Of a stretch of 15,158 nt of DNA, positions 6,266 through 13,400 are shown one piece after another. The stretch comes from Bacteroidota bacterium (GTDB lineage Bacteria > Bacteroidota > Bacteroidia > Bacteroidales > VadinHA17): positions 1-15,158 of the forward strand of contig DUOU01000002.1 in the NCBI GenBank assembly GCA_012838685.1, in the 5' to 3' direction. A model generated the notes under the pieces. It ran no database searches, had not been told where the DNA came from, and saw only the letters and a list, made by a program, of their open reading frames with translations. Numbering within the stretch: position 1 is the first letter of the stretch; every line of letters starts with the position of its first letter. A program made the position numbers and the translations under genes.

Positions 6266-7606
6266 TTAGGTAAAAAACTTTTTTAGCCGATCGTATGCCT
6301 CGGGTAGCGTAAAGACAACAACCTTGTCGTTCGCCCTGATGATGGTATCTCCGGAGGCTATAAAGGGAACTCCGTCGCGGGTACCGCCGGCGATCAGAGC
6401 TCCTTTGGGAAAGTCGAGGCTCCTCAAAGTGCCCCTGGTTATCTTGGCTTTGGGGGCAACATTGAGTTCCAGAATCTCGGCTTCGGTTCCTGTCATATAT
6501 TTTACCTGGGTCACGTTGACGCCGATGGTATGGCGGAATATCCTGCTGGCCGCGGCTATTTTTTTGTTGATAATGGAATGGATGCCGGAATTTTCGGCCA
6601 GACCGATATATTCCATATTCTCTACCTCGGCAATGGTTTTCTTGACCCCCATTTTCAACGCGAGCAGACATGAGAGAATGTTTGTCTCGGAGCTTTCCGT
6701 TACCGCCACAAAGGTGTCCATCTGTGATATGCCTTCGTTTTCAAACAGTTCGGCGTTGCGACAGTCGCCGTTAATAACCAGTGTATTGCTCAGCTTTTCC
6801 GCCAGTATCTCGCATCTGTTGGGGTCGGAGTCGATCAATTTAACATTACTGTTGTACTGCATATAAGAGGCCACATGTTCTCCGATGCGGCTGCCGCCAA
6901 GGATCATAACGTTTGTTGCCTTAAAGCTCTCAACGCCCGATGTTTTCATCATCCTGTCCACACCATCCCTGGTTGAGATGACAAAAATCATGTCGCCCTC
7001 TTTCAATATCTCATCTCCTCTGGGGATTATGGTCTCTTCGTCGCGTTTGATGGCGACCACCCTATATTGGTTGGATTTGGAGAGCACTGACAGCTCCTCC
7101 AGGCTTTTATCGATAAGCGCCGAATTCTTGTCGAGTTTCTGTACGAACATTGTGAGTTTTCCTCCCGAGAACTCCATATATTCAGTGGTTCCCGTTTCAT
7201 GGAGCAGATTCAGCACCTCCCTGGCGGCGATCAGTTCCGGGGATATCAGTGAATCTATTCCGAGCGACTTGAAAAACTCCAGGTTTTCGGTCTCCATATA
7301 GGCTGTATCCTGTACCCGGGCTATGGTTTTCAGGGCACCGAACCTCTTCGCCAGGATGGAGGAGGTGATATTGACCTCTTCAGAATGTGTTACTCCAATA
7401 AACAGATCGGTTCTCTTTTGAAGTACCTCTTTCAGAACCTCTATAGATGTTGCCGATGCATGGTAGGTTTGAACGTCAAGTGATGACTCTATGGGCGAGA
7501 GATGTTCATCTTCCGGGTCTATGATAATGATCTGGTGGTCTTCATTGGATAACATTTTGGCCAGGTGGGTACCTACCTCCCCAGCCCCCGCAATAACTAT
7601 TCTCAT
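6266..7606 (-). CDS. trkA: Trk system potassium uptake regulator
   Basis: This 446-aa cytoplasmic NAD(H)/nucleotide-binding subunit assembles on TrkH and controls K+ flux. It has the duplicated RCK layout of full-length TrkA. The first Rossmann domain starts MRIVIAGAGEVG (GxGxxG at 7-12) with acidic Asp30 at the end of the second strand. A first RCK_C domain follows at about 140-220. The second Rossmann domain starts at about 231 (NVMILGGSRIG, ending in IDSDP), and a second RCK_C domain ends the protein. In the second half the glycine motif is the degenerate GGSRIG, which usually means weaker or no dinucleotide binding there. ATG at 7606 is chosen because the TrkA family starts MRIVIAGAG; the upstream start at 7633 adds nine unrelated residues. 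trkH follows after two bases. Confidence 0.92.
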   Translation of the reverse strand: MRIVIAGAGEVGTHLAKMLSNEDHQIIIIDPEDEHLSPIESSLDVQTYHASATSIEVLKEVLQKRTDLFIGVTHSEEVNITSSILAKRFGALKTIARVQDTAYMETENLEFFKSLGIDSLISPELIAAREVLNLLHETGTTEYMEFSGGKLTMFVQKLDKNSALIDKSLEELSVLSKSNQYRVVAIKRDEETIIPRGDEILKEGDMIFVISTRDGVDRMMKTSGVESFKATNVMILGGSRIGEHVASYMQYNSNVKLIDSDPNRCEILAEKLSNTLVINGDCRNAELFENEGISQMDTFVAVTESSETNILSCLLALKMGVKKTIAEVENMEYIGLAENSGIHSIINKKIAAASRIFRHTIGVNVTQVKYMTGTEAEILELNVAPKAKITRGTLRSLDFPKGALIAGGTRDGVPFIASGDTIIRANDKVVVFTLPEAYDRLKKFFT

Positions 7607-7630
7607 TGTTGAAACCGTTATTATGTGGTA

Positions 7631-7638
7631 CAAAGTTA
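7631..7638 (-). promoter_or_regulatory. Candidate -7 box for trkA, overlapping the comEC stop codon
   Basis: The minus strand reads TAACTTTG at 7638-7631, a TAnnTTTG match whose first three bases are the comEC TAA stop. It lies 24 bp before the trkA ATG, the same distance as at other genes here. No -33 box is visible at the usual spacing, so it may be fortuitous. Confidence 0.35.
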
Positions 7639-9663
7639 ATGCTTAAAAATTGTTTTTTGTTTAGCTGACGCGATAAAAGCTCCATCGCTGGAAACTGAAT
7701 GTAGCGTGTCAGCGGTGATTCGCCGCAGTATCTCCTTTTGGTACGACCTCAGGTAGACCTCCTCACTTATAACTATCGCCTCAGGATGGTTGAATCCATA
7801 ATCTTCATCCGCTATATCGACATTTTTTCCTTTCAGAACGACAATTTCCGGCTCCAGTTTCCTCATAATGTTGCCGTTAATTTTTCCGGTTATAAGTACC
7901 TTTTTGTCCAACGACTTAATCTGTACGGGGTTATCGCTTAGCTTGACAATATCCATCTTCAGGCCGAGAGTCGCTTTGTGCCTTTTTACCTCCTCCACCG
8001 ACGATGAATCTGAAAAAACAACCAGATTTTTGCCGGTTTGGAAGGCCGTGGTAGAGTAGTCTATCGTGTTGTAGACAATTATTTTGCTTTCGTTGGCGAC
8101 AATGAAACTTTTTATGGTAACCAAAGATGTGAAAAGGGCGATCATTGCCAGGGGGGGCAGGGGAGATAAACGTTTTCTGTCGGTTAAATATCGGAAAAGC
8201 AATGTTATAGCCACTGTCAAGACGATACATTCAGGAACGGTCATACCAACATTGTCGATTGTCGATAGTGGCAGCGCCGCGGCTTTTCTTGTCAAATCTT
8301 CGGTAAGACCGATCAACTTGTCGAGAATTCCGGCTACCGTTGTCGATACAATATGCAATGGCGAGGTGAGCAGCGTTATGAAGCCCGCTATCAAGGCCAT
8401 TGTCGCTACGGGCAGTATAAGTACGTTGGTAAAGATAAACCAGGTAGGGAATCTGTTGAAGAATGTGATTGTCAGCGGAAGAGTACCGGCCTGGGCGGTG
8501 ATCGTCGTCGAGGCTGATCGCCACAGGTACGCCGGCAATGGATTTTTGATATCGAAGATCCCTGCCAGATGCTTCTCAAAACTGATGATATAGAACACCG
8601 CCATATACGAGAGCTGGAAGCTCGCCGAAAAAATGACGGAAGGTGAGGCTATCATCAGGACGAATGCCGATGCCAACAGGGAGTTTATCGGGTTTACGGG
8701 CCGTTTTATCAGTCGCCCCGCTATCAAAAATGAGAACATCAGGGCCGATCTCATTACAGAGGGGGAGAGGCCCGTTATAAATGCGAAAACCCACAATGAA
8801 ACTATGGAGATGACCTCCCTTATAGGCTTCAATTTTCCCCTGAGAAAGAAAAAAAGCCAGGAGACCAGCAGGGCGACAATGCCGGCATGGAGACCCGATA
8901 CGGCCATGATGTGCATTATCCCGGCCTTGCTGAAAATCTCTTTTTGTACGGGCTCAAGTAACCCCTTCTCGCCTAACGTTATGGCGGCAATTATCGCCAG
9001 CTTTTCGCCTTCAATTCCGTTATGGCGATAAATATTCAACAGTTTCTCCCTGAAAATCAGCGCTAAATACCTGAATTTTCTCTTTTCCGGACTCTGTATG
9101 TCTATTATATCTTCACTGCTGCTGAACCCATAATACCTGTATCCCTGGTTTTCCATGTAAAACTTGTAGTCGAATTCGCAAGGATTTCCCCTGTTGGTGA
9201 TTTTCAGCGGTGTTAACCTGAAGATCAGGATATTTCCCGGAATGAACTTTTCGTTCGCCACTGTATCGTTATAGACCAGTACTTTTCCCTTTACGGGCAG
9301 GGTCTCTCCATCTACCAAAACATGGCGCAGGCGTAACTCTAGTTGGTGGCTTCTGGGTTTTTCCAATGGGTAATCCTCCAAAATCCCCACGTAAATCCTC
9401 TCCTCTTCGGGAAGCTCGTGGATATCTTCCTTTTGCTTGGTATAGAGAAAGAGTCCGATAAGAAAAAAGGCGAGACAGGAGGCGAGCCCGAAAACAGGGT
9501 TGTAAATGGATTTCCTAAAGTACCGGCCAACCAGAAAAACTACCGCCGTAATCAGCGCGGCAACGATAAAAAATGTGGTTCCGGGCGATACCCACAACCC
9601 GACAACAATCCCGCAACATATCGGGGCAACGATTCTTATGAAGGGTATCTCTTTGTTCAGCAC
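7636..9663 (-). CDS. comEC: ComEC/Rec2-family DNA uptake channel, no metallo-beta-lactamase domain
   Basis: This 675-aa polytopic membrane protein is of the family that passes single-stranded DNA across the inner membrane in transformation. Two or three N-terminal membrane segments (about 10-75) flank the DUF4131 region (about 85-190). The Competence domain follows (about 215-490) with the signatures GIMHIMAVSGLHAGI (248-262), GLSPSVMRSALM (298-309) and SASFQLSYMA (346-355). After about residue 530 a soluble tail of about 140 aa lacks the HxHxDH metal motif, so the nuclease-like domain of B. subtilis ComEC (about 776 aa) is absent. That is usual for Bacteroidota. The start is GTG at 9663: an in-frame stop (TAG) lies two codons upstream and the next residues, LNKEIPFIR, match the family. 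It is read before trkA with a 29-bp gap. Confidence 0.85.
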   Translation of the reverse strand: MLNKEIPFIRIVAPICCGIVVGLWVSPGTTFFIVAALITAVVFLVGRYFRKSIYNPVFGLASCLAFFLIGLFLYTKQKEDIHELPEEERIYVGILEDYPLEKPRSHQLELRLRHVLVDGETLPVKGKVLVYNDTVANEKFIPGNILIFRLTPLKITNRGNPCEFDYKFYMENQGYRYYGFSSSEDIIDIQSPEKRKFRYLALIFREKLLNIYRHNGIEGEKLAIIAAITLGEKGLLEPVQKEIFSKAGIMHIMAVSGLHAGIVALLVSWLFFFLRGKLKPIREVISIVSLWVFAFITGLSPSVMRSALMFSFLIAGRLIKRPVNPINSLLASAFVLMIASPSVIFSASFQLSYMAVFYIISFEKHLAGIFDIKNPLPAYLWRSASTTITAQAGTLPLTITFFNRFPTWFIFTNVLILPVATMALIAGFITLLTSPLHIVSTTVAGILDKLIGLTEDLTRKAAALPLSTIDNVGMTVPECIVLTVAITLLFRYLTDRKRLSPLPPLAMIALFTSLVTIKSFIVANESKIIVYNTIDYSTTAFQTGKNLVVFSDSSSVEEVKRHKATLGLKMDIVKLSDNPVQIKSLDKKVLITGKINGNIMRKLEPEIVVLKGKNVDIADEDYGFNHPEAIVISEEVYLRSYQKEILRRITADTLHSVSSDGAFIASAKQKTIFKH

Positions 9664-9686
9664 GATTCTACAGGATGATATTCTCC

Positions 9687-9720
9687 CAAATATAAGAATT
9701 TTATATTGTTTTCGTTACAA
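9687..9720 (-). promoter_or_regulatory. Bacteroidota-type promoter for comEC
   Basis: On the minus strand TTG (9720-9718) and TATATTTG (9694-9687) form -33/-7 boxes about 23 bp apart. Initiation near 9682 would leave about 20 nt before the GTG start at 9663. Confidence 0.5.
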
Positions 9721-9761
9721 TATCGCCCCAGCTTTGGAACCCTGAATATTTTTTTGATGGT

Positions 9762-9790
9762 GACGCAACTTTTTATCACGTTTTTACGTC
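9762..9790 (+). promoter_or_regulatory. Possible ECF-sigma-type promoter, orphan
   Basis: The stretch reads GACGCAACTTTTT, then CGTC, with AAC at 9767-9769 and CGTC at 9787-9790 separated by 17 bp. This fits the general AAC (-35)/CGTC (-10) pattern of many extracytoplasmic-function sigma factors and is unlike the TAnnTTTG boxes elsewhere in the window. It points toward rpsO, whose own housekeeping promoter lies about 100 bp further on. No gene begins directly behind it. The call rests on motif resemblance only. Confidence 0.3.
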
Positions 9791-9879
9791 CATATCAGTA
9801 GGGTAACCGCCCTTTTTTAGGATCATTTTTTCGAAAAAACAGGCATTAAAATAAAATTATTCAAAAAAAAGTCAAATTG

Positions 9880-9912
9880 TTTGCCGGGTTACATAAAAAA
9901 GTTTTATTTTTG
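9880..9912 (+). promoter_or_regulatory. Bacteroidota-type promoter for rpsO
   Basis: TTTG at 9880-9883 and TATTTTTG at 9905-9912 are 21 bp apart, the best-formed -33/-7 pair in the window. Initiation near 9917 gives a leader of about 53 nt before the ATG at 9970, longer than most leaders here. Confidence 0.65.
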
Positions 9913-9919
9913 CGTTCCA

Positions 9920-9937
9920 AAATCGGGAATTCGATTT
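9920..9937 (+). promoter_or_regulatory. Hairpin in the rpsO leader, candidate S15 autoregulatory site
   Basis: AAATCG (9920-9925) and CGATTT (9932-9937) pair around a six-base loop. GTTC (9914-9917) and GAAC (9948-9951) could form an outer helix. Both lie in the predicted mRNA leader of rpsO, which in several bacterial groups folds into a structure bound by S15. Binding here is inferred and the stems are short and A/T-rich. Confidence 0.3.
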
Positions 9938-9969
9938 ATTTGCGGACGAACAATAGTTTATTTGAAGAT

Positions 9970-10239
9970 ATGTATTTAACATCAGAAAAGAAGAAAGAGT
10001 TTTTCAAAACTTATGGATCATCGGAGACCGATACCGGCAACGCGGAGGGTCAGATCGCGCTTTTTTCATACAGGATAAGTTACCTTACCGAACATTTGAA
10101 AAAAAATAAGAAGGATTTCGGTACCCAACAGGCGCTTATCAAACTTGTTGGAAAGAGGAGAAGGCTTCTTGACTATCTGAAGGAGAAAGATATTGAGCGG
10201 TATCGCGAGATTATCAAAGAATTGAAACTGCGTAAATAG
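9970..10239 (+). CDS. rpsO: 30S ribosomal protein S15
   Basis: This 89-aa protein is the standard S15 length. It binds the 16S rRNA central-domain three-way junction early in 30S assembly and contributes to a bridge with the 50S subunit. Family signatures are visible: GSSETDTGNAEGQIALFSYRI-type sequence (about residues 17-36), LTEHLKKNKKDF (39-50) and the highly conserved LVGKRRRLLDYLK (59-71). The ATG at 9970 gives the family N-terminus MYLTSEKKKE; the longer open frame from 9877 runs through the promoter and is not coding. It stands alone between its own promoter and terminator and is followed by pnp, the conserved rpsO-pnp order seen across bacteria. Confidence 0.96.
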   Translation: MYLTSEKKKEFFKTYGSSETDTGNAEGQIALFSYRISYLTEHLKKNKKDFGTQQALIKLVGKRRRLLDYLKEKDIERYREIIKELKLRK

Positions 10240-10257
10240 TAAAAGCATGATAATGGG

Positions 10258-10286
10258 GAGGCAATTTACAGAAATTGCCTCTTTTT
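10258..10286 (+). terminator. Intrinsic terminator after rpsO
   Basis: GAGGCAATTT (10258-10267) and AAATTGCCTC (10272-10281) form a perfect 10-bp stem around an ACAG loop, followed by TTTTT (10282-10286). It separates rpsO from pnp, so pnp either has its own start site in 10287-10353 or depends on read-through. Confidence 0.85.
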
Positions 10287-10353
10287 GTATTTATCTGCCC
10301 CATCTTCCCAAAAAAAGTCAGACTAAAGGAAATCACAATTTATAATATTATTT

Positions 10354-12504
10354 ATGTTTAATGTAACAGAAAAATCTATCGATCTCGGTGACGGGAGACA
10401 GATAGTGTTGGAAACAGGCAGGCTCGCCAGACAGGCTGACGGCGCCGTGCTTTTAAAAATGGGCAAAACAATGTTATTGGCTACCGTGGTATCCGCGAAG
10501 GAGGCCAAGGAGGGAACCGATTTCATGCCATTGTCGGTTGAGTACAAAGAAAAATATGCCTCATCGGGACGTTTTCCCGGTGGTTTTTTGAAGAGAGAGG
10601 CAAGGCCCTCTGATTATGAGATACTTGTATCCCGTTTGGTTGATAGGGCACTACGACCACTATTTCCGGACGATTATCATGCCGAAACTTTTGTGACGAT
10701 CAACCTGGTGTCGGCTGATGTCGACATCCTACCTGACGCTCTGGCGGGACTCGCCGCATCGGCAGCCTTGTCGATATCTGATGTTCCTTTCAATGGACCG
10801 ATATCCGAAGTCAGGGTCGCCCGCATAAACGGCCAGTTTATTATTAATCCAACAGTTACAGCGTTGAAGGAGGCTGACATCGATTTGATGGTTGGCGCGA
10901 CATATGAGAACATAATTATGGTCGAGGGGGAGATGAAAGAGGTTTCCGAAGCCGAAATGCTGGAGGCCCTGAAAGTTGCCCATGAGGCCATTAAGGTACA
11001 TTGCAAAGCCCAGATGGAACTCGTTGAAGAGTTGGGAAAAGCGGTAAAAAGGGAATATTGCCATGAGACAAACGACGAGGAACTGAGGAGAAAAGTTTGG
11101 GATGAAACTTATGATAAATGTTACGCGGTGGCTAAAAAGTGCACGGCCAACAAACATAAGAGGGAAGAGGATTTTGAAGCGGTTGTGACGGAATTTCTCT
11201 CCCAGTATACCGAGGAGGAGGTAATTGACGAGACATTGGTGAGAAAATATTATCACGACGTTCTCAAAGAGGCTTCGCGCAGGTTGGTTCTGGACGAAGG
11301 TCTTCGCCTTGATGGCAGGAAAACCGATGAGATACGCCCTATTGTCTGCGAAATAGAGCCGCTACCCGGACCTCACGGTTCGGCGCTCTTCACAAGGGGC
11401 GAAACACAGTCGCTTACTACAGTCACCCTCGGAACGAAACTAGATGAGAAGATAATAGACGAGGTGCTTAACCAAGGAACAGAGAAATTTACCCTGCACT
11501 ATAACTTTCCCCCTTTCTCCACAGGAGAGGCCAAACCGGCCCGCGGTCTGAGCAGAAGAGAAATTGGTCATGGTAATCTTGCCCACAGAGCCTTGAAAAA
11601 TATGATGCCATCGGATGAAGATAATCCTTACGCTGTAAGGGTAGTTTCCGATATTCTCGAATCAAACGGCTCTTCGTCGATGGCGACGGTCTGCGCGGGA
11701 ACACTGGCGTTGATGGACGCCGGAGTGCAGATAAAAAAACCTGTTTCGGGAATCGCCATGGGACTTATATCCGACAAGGGAAACGTCAAATATGCCGTTC
11801 TTTCGGATATACTTGGGGATGAGGACCATCTGGGCGATATGGACTTTAAGGTTATCGGTACACGCGACGGCATAACCGCCACGCAGATGGATATCAAAGT
11901 GGACGGACTTTCGTTCGAGGTTCTGGAAAAGGCACTTGCCCAGGCAAAAGCGGGAAGAATGCATATCCTCGATGTCATGGCCGATACGATAGCGGAACCG
12001 CGACCGGAATTGAAACCCCATGCGCCGCGCATAGAGATGCTGACCATACCCAAAGATATGATCGGAGCACTGATCGGTCCCGGTGGAAAGGTTATCCAGG
12101 AGATACAGAGGGAGACCGGGGCGACAATCATCGTTGAAGAGGTAAATGGCCACGGTGATGTGAACGTATTCGGTGAAAACAAAGAGATCATAACCGCCGC
12201 CGTGAATTGGATCAAGAAAATAGTGGCTGTTCCCGAGGTCGGAGAGGTTTACGTAGGTAAAGTCAAGACTATTGTACAGTTTGGCGCCTTTGTCGAGATT
12301 CTGCCTAACAAGGACGGATTGCTCCATATCTCGGAAATGGACTGGAAAAAGACTGAGAAGGTTGAAGATCTGTTCAAGGTGGGAGATGAGGTTGAGGTCA
12401 AACTGATAGATATCGACCAGAAAACCGGAAAACTCAGGCTTTCCAGAAAAGCCCTTTTGCCGCGCCCTCCAAAAGAGAGCAACCAGGGAAACAGGGGAAA
12501 ATAG
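10354..12504 (+). CDS. pnp: Polynucleotide phosphorylase
   Basis: This 716-aa 3'-to-5' exoribonuclease phosphorolyses RNA to nucleoside diphosphates and works as a trimer in mRNA decay and RNA quality control. Domain order is complete: the first RNase PH domain (about 5-150, with the SGRFPGGFLKRE region), an alpha-helical linker (about 150-310), the second catalytic RNase PH domain (about 320-560), KH (about 565-625, GPGG at 575-578) and S1 (about 630-700). Active-site residues in the EDHLGDMDFKV segment are Asp491, Asp497 and Lys499, corresponding to E. coli Asp486, Asp492 and Lys494. The ATG at 10354 gives the usual N-terminus. No TAnnTTTG box was found in the 67 bp between the rpsO terminator and the start, so its promoter is unresolved. 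The C-terminal tail after S1 is short and basic. Confidence 0.97.
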   Translation: MFNVTEKSIDLGDGRQIVLETGRLARQADGAVLLKMGKTMLLATVVSAKEAKEGTDFMPLSVEYKEKYASSGRFPGGFLKREARPSDYEILVSRLVDRALRPLFPDDYHAETFVTINLVSADVDILPDALAGLAASAALSISDVPFNGPISEVRVARINGQFIINPTVTALKEADIDLMVGATYENIIMVEGEMKEVSEAEMLEALKVAHEAIKVHCKAQMELVEELGKAVKREYCHETNDEELRRKVWDETYDKCYAVAKKCTANKHKREEDFEAVVTEFLSQYTEEEVIDETLVRKYYHDVLKEASRRLVLDEGLRLDGRKTDEIRPIVCEIEPLPGPHGSALFTRGETQSLTTVTLGTKLDEKIIDEVLNQGTEKFTLHYNFPPFSTGEAKPARGLSRREIGHGNLAHRALKNMMPSDEDNPYAVRVVSDILESNGSSSMATVCAGTLALMDAGVQIKKPVSGIAMGLISDKGNVKYAVLSDILGDEDHLGDMDFKVIGTRDGITATQMDIKVDGLSFEVLEKALAQAKAGRMHILDVMADTIAEPRPELKPHAPRIEMLTIPKDMIGALIGPGGKVIQEIQRETGATIIVEEVNGHGDVNVFGENKEIITAAVNWIKKIVAVPEVGEVYVGKVKTIVQFGAFVEILPNKDGLLHISEMDWKKTEKVEDLFKVGDEVEVKLIDIDQKTGKLRLSRKALLPRPPKESNQGNRGK

Positions 12505-12578
12505 ATAGTACTTAAAATATTTTGGAGTTTTGCCTAAAAAGATATTTCAAGGTTCTATCATATAAACTTGCTTGGAAG

Positions 12579-12614
12579 AGACCGTGTTTGTGTCGCACAT
12601 ATACGGTCTTTTTT
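12579..12614 (+). terminator. Intrinsic terminator after pnp
   Basis: AGACCGT (12579-12585) pairs with ACGGTCT (12603-12609) around a loop that can itself pair weakly (GTG with CAC), followed by a T run to 12614. The next gene's -7 box begins two bases later. Confidence 0.75.
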
Positions 12615-12615
12615 G

Positions 12616-12623
12616 TACCTTTG
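12616..12623 (+). promoter_or_regulatory. -7 box for the deoxynucleoside kinase gene
   Basis: TACCTTTG matches TAnnTTTG and lies 16 bp before the ATG at 12640. The best upstream partner, TTTG at 12587-12590, is 25 bp away, slightly long, and sits in the loop of the pnp terminator hairpin. Confidence 0.55.
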
Positions 12624-12639
12624 ATATAGGTTGCGTAAA

Positions 12640-13284
12640 ATGATGGAGAGAAAATATAACTACATAGTTATCGAGGGAAATATTGGCACGGGAAAGACCA
12701 CCTTATCCACTATCATAGCGGAAAGATATAAGGCTCATCTTGTGCTTGAAAGATTTGCCGACAATCCTTTTCTTCCCAAATTTTATGAGGATCCCGACAG
12801 GTATGCTTTTCCTCTGGAGTTGTCGTTTTTAGCCGACAGGTACAATCAACTGAAAGAGAAGTTCGATTCCGTAAATCTTTTTCGGAAATTTATGGTAGCC
12901 GACTATTGCTTCGCGAAATCCCTGATTTTTGCCTCTTCAACGCTGGGAAGCGATGAATATGGGTTGTACCGACAGATGTTTTATATGATATATGGCTCCC
13001 TGCCCAAACCCGACCTGATAGTTTATCTGCACAAAAAACCCGATAAGTTGTTGGAATATATCGCAAATCGTGGCCGACCCTACGAAAACAACATAACAGC
13101 CGGATATCTAAAGAAAATAGAGGAGAGTTATTTTCGATTTTTTAAGCAAAACCCTGATAACAAATATGTTATTATTGATACTAATGATGTTGATTTTGTA
13201 AATAACCCCCGGGAACTGGAAAAATTGATAAATATTATATTTCTGACTGACCACAATAAAGGTCTTAATAGATTATTTCTTTGA
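12640..13284 (+). CDS. Deoxynucleoside kinase (dAdo/dGuo kinase family)
   Basis: This 214-aa nucleotide-salvage enzyme is predicted to phosphorylate a deoxynucleoside (probably deoxyadenosine or deoxyguanosine) with ATP. The P-loop GNIGTGKTT lies at residues 13-21. LERFADNPFL (about 35-44) supplies the catalytic glutamate typical of the family, and the LADRY segment (about 65-69) resembles the substrate-contact region. RGRPYENNI near residue 148 matches the arginine-rich lid. The start is ATG at 12640, or ATG at 12643 one codon later. A TTG in frame at 12631 is closer to the promoter than likely initiation allows. It is a stand-alone kinase domain; some Bacteroidota carry it fused to FolK, which is not seen here. 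Exact nucleoside preference cannot be read from the sequence. Confidence 0.85.
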   Translation: MMERKYNYIVIEGNIGTGKTTLSTIIAERYKAHLVLERFADNPFLPKFYEDPDRYAFPLELSFLADRYNQLKEKFDSVNLFRKFMVADYCFAKSLIFASSTLGSDEYGLYRQMFYMIYGSLPKPDLIVYLHKKPDKLLEYIANRGRPYENNITAGYLKKIEESYFRFFKQNPDNKYVIIDTNDVDFVNNPRELEKLINIIFLTDHNKGLNRLFL

Positions 13285-13324
13285 AAATTTTTTGGTAAAT
13301 TAGCAGTTAATTCGGCAGAATTGT

Positions 13325-13332
13325 TAATTTTG
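13325..13332 (+). promoter_or_regulatory. -7 box for the OmpA/TPR lipoprotein gene
   Basis: TAATTTTG matches TAnnTTTG. Initiation near 13337 would leave a leader of about 64 nt ending in a very A-rich stretch (from about 13358 to the ATG), a pattern that favours initiation in Bacteroidota without a Shine-Dalgarno sequence. No good -33 box at normal spacing: TTTG at 13291-13294 is about 30 bp away. Confidence 0.45.
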
Positions 13333-13400
13333 CGGAAGATTTGACTTCTGTCCGAAAAAAAGAAAAATAAGGTAATAAACAAAAAAAACAAATTTAGATT

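Larger units (their letters stand above)
9664..9969. other. Intergenic region between comEC and rpsO
   Basis: This 306-bp non-coding stretch separates two divergent genes. From left to right it holds the comEC promoter (minus strand), the ECF-like motif (9762-9790), a short GGGTAACCGCCC/T6 element (9801-9818), a perfect 14-bp palindrome TTTTTTCGAAAAAA (9826-9839), the rpsO promoter (9880-9912) and the rpsO leader with a small hairpin. No convincing open reading frame, tRNA or known RNA family was recognised in it. Confidence 0.6.

Noticed and set aside
6264..6671. 136-residue N-terminal extension of the trkH open frame
   Set aside because: It lies inside trkA on the same strand in another frame. 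TrkH homologues start at the ATG at 6263, and the extension is polar and repetitive without any domain.
9801..9818. GGGTAACCGCCC followed by T6 as an intrinsic terminator
   Set aside because: Only three G-C pairs can form, too weak for a confident terminator. Mentioned only as content of the intergenic region.
9877..9969. 31-residue N-terminal extension of S15
   Set aside because: It overlaps the rpsO promoter boxes. S15 is normally 89 residues, beginning at 9970.
11628..12327. Overlapping long minus-strand frames opposite pnp
   Set aside because: pnp is complete and strongly conserved here; the antisense frames show no domain or start context.
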